Assembly (NCBI GenBank): GCA_938009335.1
Contig: CALLHT010000065.1
Span: forward strand, 1-25,788
Reading direction: 5' to 3'
Length of the DNA stretch: 25,788 nucleotides
DNA from: an uncultured Rhizobiaceae group bacterium
GTDB taxonomy: Bacteria; Pseudomonadota; Alphaproteobacteria; Rhizobiales; Rhizobiaceae
Below the pieces are notes generated by a model that was given only the letters and a program-made list of their open reading frames with translations, was not told where the DNA came from and searched no databases. A program made the translations under genes and the position numbers. Shown here one piece after another: positions 7,744 through 15,429 of this stretch. How positions within the stretch are numbered: the stretch's first letter is position 1; every line of letters begins with the position of its first letter.

Positions 7744-8523
7744 TCACATAGGGGGTCGATAGCCATCACCACCCCATCCACTGATCTGAATGTCGTGTCT
7801 TTTAGAAGGTTCCGAAATGCCATAGTGGCGCGCCAATGTTGCAAGTGCGGTTTTGAGCATCAGTTTGGCAGAACGCGGTGGCCATTGCCGTTCTCTCTCA
7901 ACGGTTTCCAGACCTTTCAGAAAACAGCAAATATCCAGTGTAACACCGGAAAGCTCAGGCCCAAGTTCCCGCATTGCTGCGTCTACTCTAATGCGAGCAT
8001 CAATTGCAAAATCAGAAATCTCATGTGCTTGATGAAATCCGCCTTTTCCAGAAAGCCCGGCAGTTGCACTAAGGTTTGCTGAGATCCGAGGTTGCAAATT
8101 TCCACGTTCAAAGTCTGCTCGCAGGCGCTCACCCGCATGAAATTCATCCGACGTAAGATACGCCTTTCCGGACTTTGTCTTTCGCATGAACAATCTGGCG
8201 AGGGGCGATTCTTCCGTATTGAAGGTACGCTCATTCGAGACTTTCACTCTACTTTTTAATTTATTCTCCGAGTGTTCATCTGGCTCCAATCCAGAAATTC
8301 GGGCCAAAAACTCCATGCCAATTCTCGTAATGCGAATATGGTCATCTTCGAATTTGATTGCTTTATGCTTGATAAGGCTGCGAACGACCGGGGTTGTAAA
8401 CTCAAACGTCTTCTTTGCAAAAACGGAAAACCTACCAGCGGTGCAATTGAACGCGTATCCGGTTCTAACGTTCCTTGAGAGAATTTTAAGCAGCCGGTAT
8501 CCCGATTTTTCCAGGCCGCTCAT
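7744..8523 (-). CDS. DUF6456 domain protein, putative DNA-binding regulator
   Basis: A 259-residue protein with the DUF6456 domain in its C-terminal half. Its hallmarks are ESPLARLFMRKTKSGKAYL, GERLRADFERGNLQPRIS, and then LDICCFLKGLETVERERQW and LKTALATLARHYG near the end. The N-terminal about 75 residues (SGYRLLKILS ... VVRSLIKHKAI ... RITRIGMEFLAR) have the look of a winged helix, so it is probably a transcription factor, though this is inference. The ATG overlaps the stop of the upstream DnaA-domain-like gene (ATGA), so the two are very likely translated together. It has no membrane segment. No target can be read from the sequence. I recognise the family from Rhizobiales, where its role is not established. 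Confidence 0.85.
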   Translation of the reverse strand: MSGLEKSGYRLLKILSRNVRTGYAFNCTAGRFSVFAKKTFEFTTPVVRSLIKHKAIKFEDDHIRITRIGMEFLARISGLEPDEHSENKLKSRVKVSNERTFNTEESPLARLFMRKTKSGKAYLTSDEFHAGERLRADFERGNLQPRISANLSATAGLSGKGGFHQAHEISDFAIDARIRVDAAMRELGPELSGVTLDICCFLKGLETVERERQWPPRSAKLMLKTALATLARHYGISEPSKRHDIQISGWGGDGYRPPM

Positions 8524-8957
8524 GACCGACCCTTTATTGGGTTTTTCGTCAACTCCAGAACTGTCAGGAGAATGCCTTCGAGTTCGCCAATGCGATCATC
8601 GAACGCTGGAATGTCACGTAATTCTTCAATGATACCACAGGCATACCTCACCGTGGTACGATCCTTATCAAAGTAATTGCCAATGTCTTTGTAAGGGCAG
8701 CGCATAACAACATTCATCAGATACATTGCTATTTGGCGCGCACGGCAGAGTTTTGTATTGCCTCGAGGTAGTGAGCGAATGTCTTCTGCATCCACCTCCA
8801 TTGCGGTTGCAACCATCTGAACAACAAACACAAACAGAAGCCTTGGATACGGTTCTCGCTTAGCCTCCAATTCTGAATGAATTGTTTTTGCAACCAATGT
8901 ATCTTCGAGTTTCGTATCAACGAATGTATTTTCCAAGCCTATTTCAATCCCTAACAT
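8520..8957 (-). CDS. DnaA domain IV-like helix-turn-helix protein
   Basis: A 145-residue protein made essentially of a C-terminal DnaA-type DNA-binding domain (Bac_DnaA_C). At about residues 71-110 it has RARQIAMYLMNVVMRCPYK, then IGNYFDKDRTTVRYACGII. This matches the DnaA signature ARQIAMYL...IG..F..DHTTV.HA except that the base-contacting His of DHTTV is Arg (DRTTV). There is no AAA+ ATPase part, so it is not the replication initiator. It may compete at DnaA-box-like sites or regulate transcription (inference). I chose the ATG at 8957 because GGAG lies 6 bases upstream. An ATG at 8972 would add five residues. It is coupled to DUF6456 by a 4-base overlap. Confidence 0.85.
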   Translation of the reverse strand: MLGIEIGLENTFVDTKLEDTLVAKTIHSELEAKREPYPRLLFVFVVQMVATAMEVDAEDIRSLPRGNTKLCRARQIAMYLMNVVMRCPYKDIGNYFDKDRTTVRYACGIIEELRDIPAFDDRIGELEGILLTVLELTKNPIKGRS

Positions 8958-9152
8958 CCCTAACTCCCACATTATAGGTATTTATTCCTATTTAGGTCAT
9001 GTCGGAAAAGATGGGGAAAGAGTTTTACGCCTGCGCCAGTGATAAGCTCACTTACTTGTTTTAAATCAGCCACTTAGGCAGTTGCGACAAAAACGCCATC
9101 AACCCCTTTTTCCCCTAGCGTTCACATGTGGATACGCTTCCACGTTTCACAA

Positions 9153-9389
9153 ATGAGATTGAAAATGAAGTTGAGTCAAAATCTGAGCGCGAAGATAGAA
9201 GAAGATGTAAAACGCTTTGTGAGATCAAATTATTCTGAATGGGTAAATGGTAAAGCCGGCAATGAAACTGGGGAGTTGGAGCTGGTGGAAAAACAATTAG
9301 CCTGCGAACGGGAAAGAGCTCGCAGCAATTCTCCATTCTATAGCTTACAGCGTCATCTATTTTTGTTGTCGAAGTTAAAGGCGAAGTGA
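9153..9389 (+). CDS. Small hypothetical ORF (doubtful)
   Basis: A 78-codon reading frame between the divergent DnaA-like gene and the convergent mucR gene, in an otherwise gene-free stretch of about 490 bases. The predicted product is charged and helical (KIEEDVKRF, LELVEKQLACERERARS), with no signal peptide or known domain. Possible starts are ATG 9126, 9153 and 9165, none with a strong ribosome binding site. I do not recognise it. The amino acid make-up looks protein-like, and the gap needs some explanation, so I list it with low confidence. Confidence 0.35.
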   Translation: MRLKMKLSQNLSAKIEEDVKRFVRSNYSEWVNGKAGNETGELELVEKQLACERERARSNSPFYSLQRHLFLLSKLKAK

Positions 9390-9409
9390 ATTCCGCTCGG
9401 CAGGAGGAT

Positions 9410-9431
9410 GTGCCCGTTCAAGAACGGGCAC
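9410..9431. repeat. 10-bp inverted repeat downstream of mucR
   Basis: GTGCCCGTTC and GAACGGGCAC are perfect inverted arms separated by two bases, and the RNA would form a strong GC-rich hairpin. It lies 13 bases past the mucR stop, and 21 bases past the stop of the small plus-strand ORF. Neither strand has a T-run after it, so it is not a classical intrinsic terminator. It could still end or stabilise the mucR transcript, or be a protein site. Confidence 0.5.
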
Positions 9432-9443
9432 TCCAAAATAAGC

Positions 9444-9896
9444 TTAGCGCTTTTTCTTGATTTTTTGACCTGGCTTACGCCCAAGTCCCATATCACGAGC
9501 AAGCTGTGACCGCGCTTTTGCATAGTTTGGCGCCACCATAGGATAATCATATGGCAAGCCCCACTTCTCACGATATTCTTCTGGAGAAAGATCGTAGTGG
9601 CTGCGCAAATGGCGTTTCAGCGACTTAAATTGTTTTCCGTCTTCAAGACAAATAATATAATCATCAGTAAGTGATTTCTTAATCGGTACTGCTGGCTTAG
9701 ATTTAGTTGGGCCAACGGAAGTTTCTTTCCCGCCAGCCTTTTGCAACGCCGAATACACTTCGCCAATCAAAGATGGTAATTCAGCAGTCGAGACCGGATT
9801 ATTACCTACATAAGCGGAAACAACTTCAGTTGTCATCTCCAGATATAGATCAGAATCGTCTACCTGTGTTTCGGGTTCAAAGTGTGGATTTTCCAT
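9444..9896 (-). CDS. mucR: MucR/Ros family zinc-finger transcriptional regulator
   Basis: A 150-residue MucR/Ros regulator. These zinc-finger proteins bind AT-rich DNA and control exopolysaccharide, motility, virulence and cell-cycle genes in Rhizobiales, usually repressing their own gene. The N-terminal half carries the oligomerisation region (EMTTEVVSAYVGNN, LPSLIGEVYSAL). The finger has Cys83, Asp86, His96 and His100 in CLEDGKQFKSLKRHLRSH. It is followed by LSPEEYREKWGLPYDYPMVA and a basic tail (GQKIKKKR). As in many MucR proteins, the second zinc Cys of Ros is replaced by Asp. It is single and divergent from msrB, with a 234-base AT-rich upstream region that is a good candidate for autoregulation. 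Confidence 0.95.
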   Translation of the reverse strand: MENPHFEPETQVDDSDLYLEMTTEVVSAYVGNNPVSTAELPSLIGEVYSALQKAGGKETSVGPTKSKPAVPIKKSLTDDYIICLEDGKQFKSLKRHLRSHYDLSPEEYREKWGLPYDYPMVAPNYAKARSQLARDMGLGRKPGQKIKKKR

Positions 9897-10130
9897 GATA
9901 TCTCATTTCTATGTATCTTATGGAGTGTGGATTTAAGCCGCATTCACTACCCGCCACATCAAGAAGCCTGAAAATTACATCACGAACGCCGCTCACGATT
10001 TTGTTATTGAGACTTACGTAAGATGTCAAGGTTAGGAATAATATTAAACAAGTTTACTTTAACACAATATATTGAACACTACATGTAAGATCGGATGAAT
10101 TTTCGTACTTAACAATGGATATCAAAAAAA
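9897..10130. promoter_or_regulatory. AT-rich divergent intergenic region, mucR/msrB
   Basis: This 234-base gap has no gene. It holds the promoters of mucR (left) and msrB (right), but I cannot place -35/-10 boxes with confidence. The part at about 10026-10100 is very AT-rich (runs such as AATAATATTAAAC and CACAATATATTGA). A perfect 10-bp palindrome, CTTACGTAAG, is at 10013-10022, and GTAAGAT recurs at 10018 and 10085. AT-rich DNA of this kind is the usual MucR target, so autoregulation is plausible. Confidence 0.4.
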
Positions 10131-10526
10131 ATGCCGAAAGTTACAAAAACGGATGATGAGTGGCGGCAGCAACTCACCAAAGAGCAGTATGAAATCACGC
10201 GCAAACACGGGACAGAGCGCGCATTCAGCGGCCCACATCAGGAAGAGAAACGGGCAGGTACATTCACGTGTGTGTGTTGCGGGAATGATCTTTTCCGAAC
10301 CGCTTCGAAATTTGATTCAGGTACGGGTTGGCCAAGCTTCTACGAACCCATGGAAGACAGCGCTGTTTCTGAACACAAAGACCGTTCTTTCTTTATGGTT
10401 CGCACAGAAATTCGGTGTGCAGATTGCGATGCACACCTGGGTCATGTATTCCCAGATGGGCCGCAACCAACAGGATTGAGGTATTGTATGAATGGTCATG
10501 CAATGAGTTTCGATCCTGACGAATAA
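10131..10526 (+). CDS. msrB: Peptide-methionine (R)-S-oxide reductase MsrB
   Basis: A 131-residue MsrB that reduces the R form of methionine sulfoxide in proteins, repairing oxidative damage in the cytoplasm. The structural zinc site is Cys47/Cys50 with Cys96/Cys99. The catalytic Cys119 is in GLRYCMNG. The motif FDSGTGWPSFYEP carries Thr where many MsrB proteins (SGCGWPSF) have the recycling Cys, so regeneration must use another Cys (Cys49 is the only spare one) or an external thiol. The ribosome binding site is weak. It is followed after 19 bases by oligopeptidase B on the same strand, a likely two-gene unit for handling damaged proteins and peptides. Confidence 0.96.
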   Translation: MPKVTKTDDEWRQQLTKEQYEITRKHGTERAFSGPHQEEKRAGTFTCVCCGNDLFRTASKFDSGTGWPSFYEPMEDSAVSEHKDRSFFMVRTEIRCADCDAHLGHVFPDGPQPTGLRYCMNGHAMSFDPDE

Positions 10527-10545
10527 ATTGTTTTAGAAAGACACC

Positions 10546-12633
10546 ATGACCCATAACTTTCCAGCGTTTGACGGCGCTCCAGACGCGGAAAAACGCGTGC
10601 ATCAGTCCAGCTTTCACGGCGTTACATTAGAAGACCATTATCACTGGCTGCGTGCTGATAACTGGCAGGAAGCAATGCGGGAACCGGATTTGCTGCCTGA
10701 GGATATCAAGTCTTATCTCAATGCTGAAAACGCTTATTATGAATCCGCGATGGCGGATACAAAGTCGCTTCAGAAGACCCTTATTGCTGAAATGCGCGGC
10801 CGTATAAAAGAAGATGACAGTTCTATTCCCGTTGAGTTTGGTCCATATGCCTATAACTGGAAATATGTCGAAGGTGGGGAGCATCCAATACGGCTTCGCA
10901 CACCACGAAACGGTGGAGAAGAAACCGTATTATTGGATGTAAATAAAGAAGCCGCCGGCAAAGACTATTTCGAGATTGGATATGTTGGAGAATGTCCCGA
11001 GCATAAAACCCTTGCGTGGAGTCGTGACACTTCAGGGGCAGAATATTACGCATTGGTTTTTCGTGATCTCGAAACGATGGAAGATTCTTCCTATGAGCTT
11101 AAGGATGTTGGCTCATGTGCATGGGGTGATCATCAGACGCTGTTCTATTCTAAGGTTGATGAAAACCATCGCCCTTCTAAAGTTTATCGGCACACTCTAG
11201 GGTCTGCTCAAAAAGACGATGTCCTTGTCTATGAGGAAGAGGATCAGAGGTTCTATTGTGGTGTTGGGCGAAGCCGCTCGGGTGAGTTTATCTTCATTTC
11301 TGCTGGTATGAATGATCAGGATGAAATGCACTACATCTCCACATCTGATCTAAATGCGCAGCCAACATTAATTCAAGCTCGGCAAGAAGGGCTCGAATAT
11401 TCGGTTGAACATCAAGGAGATCGGTTTTTAATCCTTACCAATTCCGATGGTGCAGAAGATTTCAAAATTGTAGAAGCGCCTGTTCATTCCCCTTCGATGG
11501 GGAACTGGAAAGATTTCCTATCGCACAAACAGGGGCGGATGATCATATCGCTGGAGGCTTACGAGAAATGGGTCATCTGGATGGAACGCGAAGATGCGTT
11601 ACCGCGTATTTGCTTCATGGGAGCAGACGGCAAACGACAGGAAATCTCATTCGATGAAGAGGCGTATGGCCTAGGTGTTTCTCCTAGCCCTGAATATGAC
11701 CGGGATATGTTCAGGTTTACCTACTCATCGCCGACAACCCCTGCGCAAACCTATGATTATGATCTGAAAACCGGCGAAAGAACGCTTCTCAAGGAAACTG
11801 AGATACCATCAGGTCACAATGCAGCTAATTATGTCACACGGAGGATTTCTGCGAAATCGCATGATGGCGCAGAAGTCCCTGTTACGGTGCTATATCACAA
11901 AGACACTGCACTGGATGGTTCTGCCCCGTGTTTGCTCTACGGTTACGGCTCGTATGGCGCATCCATGCCCGCTGGCTTTTCAGCCAATCGCTTATCGCTC
12001 GTTGATCGTGGATTCATTTATGCCACGGCGCATATTCGCGGAGGCCAAGAAAAAGGCAGGGCTTGGTATGAAGACGCAAAGTTCGAAAAGAAACCAAACA
12101 CGTTCCACGACTTTATCGCGGCGGGCGAAGCGCTTTCAGAGATGCGTTTCACCGCACGAGGTAATATCGTCATTATAGGCGGCTCGGCAGGTGGGCTTCT
12201 AGTTGGGGCTTGCGTGAACATGGCGCCAGATCTATTTGCAGGCGCTATTGCTGATGTTCCCTTTGTTGATGTGTTGAATACCATTCTCGATGACACATTG
12301 CCCCTGACCCCCGGTGAATGGTCCCAATGGGGGAACCCGATTGAAAGCAAAGAGGCGTTTGATTGGATTATAGCCTACTCCCCTTACGACAATGTCGAAG
12401 CAAAGGACTATCCGGCAATGCTGGTAACGGCAGGCGTATCCGATCCACGTGTGACGTATTGGGAGCCTGCTAAATGGGTTGCAAAACTGCGGACAATGAA
12501 AACGGATAATAACATCCTTATGCTGCGAACAAACATGACGTCTGGCCATTTTGGCAAATCGGGACGGTTCGCAGCCTTGGAAGATGCTGCACGGTCCTAC
12601 GCATTTGCGTTGAAGGCGACGGGTAAGGCTTAG
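10546..12633 (+). CDS. ptrB: Oligopeptidase B (S9A family serine peptidase)
   Basis: A 695-residue prolyl-oligopeptidase-family enzyme of the oligopeptidase B type, which cuts short peptides after Lys or Arg in the cytoplasm. The N-terminal two thirds form the beta-propeller that limits substrate size, and the C-terminal third is the alpha/beta hydrolase. The catalytic Ser547 is in GGSAGG, Asp633 in VSDPRVTYWEPAKW, and His668 in SGHFGKSGRF, the last matching the OpB pattern GHxGKSGR. There is no signal peptide. The length is as expected (about 690-700). The start follows a weak AGAAAG. It likely shares a transcript with msrB. Confidence 0.93.
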   Translation: MTHNFPAFDGAPDAEKRVHQSSFHGVTLEDHYHWLRADNWQEAMREPDLLPEDIKSYLNAENAYYESAMADTKSLQKTLIAEMRGRIKEDDSSIPVEFGPYAYNWKYVEGGEHPIRLRTPRNGGEETVLLDVNKEAAGKDYFEIGYVGECPEHKTLAWSRDTSGAEYYALVFRDLETMEDSSYELKDVGSCAWGDHQTLFYSKVDENHRPSKVYRHTLGSAQKDDVLVYEEEDQRFYCGVGRSRSGEFIFISAGMNDQDEMHYISTSDLNAQPTLIQARQEGLEYSVEHQGDRFLILTNSDGAEDFKIVEAPVHSPSMGNWKDFLSHKQGRMIISLEAYEKWVIWMEREDALPRICFMGADGKRQEISFDEEAYGLGVSPSPEYDRDMFRFTYSSPTTPAQTYDYDLKTGERTLLKETEIPSGHNAANYVTRRISAKSHDGAEVPVTVLYHKDTALDGSAPCLLYGYGSYGASMPAGFSANRLSLVDRGFIYATAHIRGGQEKGRAWYEDAKFEKKPNTFHDFIAAGEALSEMRFTARGNIVIIGGSAGGLLVGACVNMAPDLFAGAIADVPFVDVLNTILDDTLPLTPGEWSQWGNPIESKEAFDWIIAYSPYDNVEAKDYPAMLVTAGVSDPRVTYWEPAKWVAKLRTMKTDNNILMLRTNMTSGHFGKSGRFAALEDAARSYAFALKATGKA

Positions 12634-12640
12634 GCTTTTA

Positions 12641-12671
12641 AACAAAAAACCCCAGCAAATGGCCGGGGTTT
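12641..12671 (-). terminator. Intrinsic terminator for sodB
   Basis: On the minus strand AAACCCC and GGGGTTT pair around a short loop (12647-12671), followed by a T-run (TTTTTTG). It lies 30 bases after the sodB stop. On the plus strand there is no T-run after the hairpin, so it would end the ptrB transcript less well. Confidence 0.85.
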
Positions 12672-12701
12672 ATCAAATCCAGTTAATTTGAAGCAGCGCG
12701 C

Positions 12702-13304
12702 TTAAGCTGTCGCTGCCTCATACATTTCTGCAACGTATTCCCAATTGATCATGTTGTCGACGAATGCTTCGAGATACTTTGGACGCGCGTTGCGGTAATC
12801 GATGTAATAAGAGTGTTCCCAAACATCACAGCCGAGAATTGGTGCGGCACCATGGGTAAGCGGGTTATCACCGTTCGCTGTTTTCATGATTTCAAGCTTG
12901 CCGTCTTTGACAGCCAACCAACACCAGCCTGAGCCAAATTGAGTTGCGCCGGCTGCCATGAAGTCAGCTTTGAATTTGTCGTACCCACCCAAGTCGCTAT
13001 CAATTGCGGATTGAAGAGCGCCAGGAAGCGAAGTGCCGCCACCATTTGGTTTCATCCAGTTCCAAAAATGGATGTGGTTGTAGTGCTGGCCAACCTGGTT
13101 GAGAAGGCCTTGATCATTTGCGCCAGCATGACGAACGATGTCTTCAAGCGCCTTTCCTTCCCAATCTGTGCCGGCAAGCATCTCATTGCCTTTGGTCACG
13201 TATGCTTGGTGGTGTTTGTCGTGATGAAACTCCAGCGTTTCAGCAGACATATAAGGCGCTAGAGCGTCATATGCATAAGGGAGATCAGGAAGTTCAAAAG
13301 CCAT
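12702..13304 (-). CDS. sodB: Superoxide dismutase, Fe type
   Basis: A 200-residue iron/manganese superoxide dismutase that converts superoxide to hydrogen peroxide and oxygen. The metal ligands are His27 (LEFHHDKHH), His77 (HYNHIHFWN), and Asp160 and His164 (DVWEHSYYIDY). The outer-sphere Gln73 comes from the helix next to His77, as in the Fe-type enzymes, rather than from the beta-sheet position used in Mn types. There is no signal peptide, so it is cytoplasmic. GGAG 8 bases before the ATG supports the start. It is monocistronic with its own terminator and divergent from the haloacid dehalogenase gene. Confidence 0.96.
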   Translation of the reverse strand: MAFELPDLPYAYDALAPYMSAETLEFHHDKHHQAYVTKGNEMLAGTDWEGKALEDIVRHAGANDQGLLNQVGQHYNHIHFWNWMKPNGGGTSLPGALQSAIDSDLGGYDKFKADFMAAGATQFGSGWCWLAVKDGKLEIMKTANGDNPLTHGAAPILGCDVWEHSYYIDYRNARPKYLEAFVDNMINWEYVAEMYEAATA

Positions 13305-13411
13305 GGGTTAACTCCAAAGTGGTCAAAAGTTATTCTGCCTCGTAATTAGGGCTTTATGAGCGGTTTGCCAATGGTTAGTGTTCTTTCCAATAAGAAAAAT
13401 GGAATCTGGTT

Positions 13412-14071
13412 ATGACCGCAAAAGCTTACGTATTCGATGCCTACGGCACCTTGTTTGACGTCCATTCTGCTGTCTCGCGTCATTTTGATATCGTGGGTGA
13501 AAACCCGGCTCGCGTATCAGAAATCTGGCGCAACAAGCAATTGGAATATACATGGACGAGAAGCGGTATGGGGCGATACGTGGATTTTTGGACCCTTACC
13601 ACTCAAGCTCTTGATTTTGCTTTGGCATCCGTTCCGGGAAGCAATGCAGATTGCCGAAATACATTACTCGATGCTTATATGGCGTTGGATTGTTATTCGG
13701 AAGTTCCCACCGTTCTAAAAGCTTTAAAGGATACCGGAGCAAAAACCGCAATCCTTTCAAATGGATCACCGGATATGCTGTCTGCAGCGGTTAACTCAGC
13801 CGGATTGGCGGAATTGTTAGACAATCAATTCTCAGTCGATGAAATCGGTGTATTCAAAACAGACCCTGCAACCTATGCAATGGTTACAGATGAATATGGG
13901 TTTCAACCGAATGAAATAGCGTTTCAGTCTTCCAATCGATGGGATATTGCGGGAGCAGTCGCATTTGGCTTCAACTGTAATTGGATAAACCGAACCGAAC
14001 AGCCGGATGAGTATCACGACCTCAGGCCAAACGGTGTCATTGGGGATTTGCGTGGTCTTCTAGAAACCTAA
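13412..14071 (+). CDS. (S)-2-haloacid dehalogenase, type II (HAD family)
   Basis: A 219-residue HAD-superfamily enzyme that removes halogen from L-2-haloacids by hydrolysis, giving D-2-hydroxyacids. The nucleophile Asp9 is in FDAYGTLFDV. All nine residues known as the active site of L-DEX from Pseudomonas YL have equivalents here: Asp9, Thr13, Arg40, Ser116, Lys149, Tyr155, Ser173, Asn175 and Asp178. The cap helix pattern RNKQLEYTWTRSGMGRYVDF is typical of true dehalogenases. No transporter or regulator is next to it. It begins 107 bases from the divergent sodB gene, with a weak GGAA ribosome site. Confidence 0.92.
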   Translation: MTAKAYVFDAYGTLFDVHSAVSRHFDIVGENPARVSEIWRNKQLEYTWTRSGMGRYVDFWTLTTQALDFALASVPGSNADCRNTLLDAYMALDCYSEVPTVLKALKDTGAKTAILSNGSPDMLSAAVNSAGLAELLDNQFSVDEIGVFKTDPATYAMVTDEYGFQPNEIAFQSSNRWDIAGAVAFGFNCNWINRTEQPDEYHDLRPNGVIGDLRGLLET

Positions 14072-14110
14072 AAATGTATTGAATTCACAAGGAAACATTA
14101 ACCGTTCTAA

Positions 14111-14140
14111 TTGACCCAATTTTAGGGTCATTCTGCTAAT
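14111..14140 (+). promoter_or_regulatory. Candidate promoter overlapping a small inverted repeat, upstream of tadG-like gene
   Basis: TTGACC (14111-14116) and GCTAAT (14135-14140), 18 bases apart, could be -35 and -10 boxes about 32 bases before the gene. TGACCC-N7-GGGTCA (14112-14130) is a 6-bp inverted repeat over the -35 box and could be an operator or a weak hairpin after the dehalogenase gene. Both readings are tentative. Confidence 0.3.
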
Positions 14141-14171
14141 TTTTGCGAGAATTCGACAAAATCAGGCAGCC

Positions 14172-15422
14172 ATGTTCAAAAGATTTTTAAAAGATAATCG
14201 TGGTAACGTTGCACTAACAACCGCAATTATGGCTTTGCCATTGCTGATGGGAACCGGCATTGCAATCGATTATTCATTGTTGTCTCGCGCTGAATCGGCT
14301 CTACAAGAGGCCGCCGATAGTGCCGCGTTAGCCAGTGCAAAAGAGCTGGGGTTAAGCAACACAAATCGCACTACAATTTCAGAAATTTCCGAAGATTATG
14401 TGATTTCCAACCTACAACAAAATCTTAATATGGATGGAAGCAATCATTCGGTAGGCGTAAGTACGACTATTGCTGGCGACAATTCAGGATTGACTGTAAA
14501 TCTTGAGTACCATTGGCAGCCTTTTGTTCTCCATCATTTAGGCGGCAATGTACTGCCCTTGAAGGTAACTGCTACTGCCAATCTTGCTGGCACAAAAAAG
14601 ATCTGCATGATCGGTCTTGAAGAAAAAAATAACAGAACAATACATCTAACAAAACGTGCAAGTCTTGAGGCTCGGGATTGTGGTGTCTATGCCAATTCTT
14701 CTGATAAACAGGCAATTCGTGTGGATGACAATGCCCGAATTGTTGCGGGTGTAACGTGCTCTTCCGGTGGTGTAAAAGGGGCGAAACACGCTTCTTTTAC
14801 TCCGCAGCCAATAACTGATTGCCCTCCAATTTCCGATCCACTACTGAATAGAGTTCAGCCATCTGTTGGATTATGCGACTTTAATAACTATGAGATCAAA
14901 AAAGGTATGCATGTCCTGTACCCTGGGACTTATTGTGGTGGGTTGAAAGTCAGAGGCACTGCAGAGGCAAAATTACAGCCTGGCATCTACATCATTAATG
15001 GCGGAAAATTGGAAGTGACTGACAAAGCCCGGTTTGAAGGTGAAAACGTCGGCTTTTTCTTAGCTGGAGACAAAGCGAAGCTCTTGTTCAAGAAAGAGAC
15101 CACGATCAATCTGACAGCACCAAAAACTGGCCCTATGGCTGGCCTTTTGATTTTCGAAGATAGAGCAGCCTCAAAAATTGAGAAGCACCAGATCACAAGC
15201 GACAATGCGAGATTGCTCCTTGGTACAATTTATCTGCCAAATGGCACTTTGAAAATTGATTCCGAGGGTCCAATCGCTGACCAAGCGGCCTATACAGCTA
15301 TCATTGCTCGTGCGGTCGAACTTGCGGAAGGACCAACGCTTTATTTGAATTCCAATTACAATGCCACGGATGTGCCGGTACCTGAAGGCCTGCAGAATGC
15401 AAGCGTATACTTGGCAAAGTAG
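14172..15422 (+). CDS. Orphan TadG/TadE-like protein with long beta-rich C-terminal domain
   Basis: A 416-residue protein. Residues 1-60 are the TadG-like N-terminus: a basic start ending in NRGNVAL, a membrane segment at about 13-33 (TTAIMALPLLMGTGIAIDY) and the alanine-rich helix ALQEAADSAALASAKEL. Such proteins belong to Flp/Tad pilus systems at the cell surface. Residues about 145-416 form a beta-rich region with short repeating strands (KLEVTDKARFEGENVGFFLA, LLGTIYLPNGTLKIDSEGP). It has six cysteines (145, 170, 196, 217, 235, 255), which could form disulfides outside the membrane. No other tad/cpa gene is in the window, so it may work with a distant tad locus or independently. Confidence 0.85.
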   Translation: MFKRFLKDNRGNVALTTAIMALPLLMGTGIAIDYSLLSRAESALQEAADSAALASAKELGLSNTNRTTISEISEDYVISNLQQNLNMDGSNHSVGVSTTIAGDNSGLTVNLEYHWQPFVLHHLGGNVLPLKVTATANLAGTKKICMIGLEEKNNRTIHLTKRASLEARDCGVYANSSDKQAIRVDDNARIVAGVTCSSGGVKGAKHASFTPQPITDCPPISDPLLNRVQPSVGLCDFNNYEIKKGMHVLYPGTYCGGLKVRGTAEAKLQPGIYIINGGKLEVTDKARFEGENVGFFLAGDKAKLLFKKETTINLTAPKTGPMAGLLIFEDRAASKIEKHQITSDNARLLLGTIYLPNGTLKIDSEGPIADQAAYTAIIARAVELAEGPTLYLNSNYNATDVPVPEGLQNASVYLAK

Positions 15423-15429
15423 CGGTAAA

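Noticed and set aside
8520..8957. A second dnaA gene or sign of a replication origin
   Set aside because: Only the domain IV-like part is present, with no AAA+ domain. I saw no cluster of TTATCCACA-type boxes nearby.
9897..10130. A small RNA gene or attachment site in the AT-rich gap
   Set aside because: No terminator hairpin, tRNA end or flanking direct repeats are visible.
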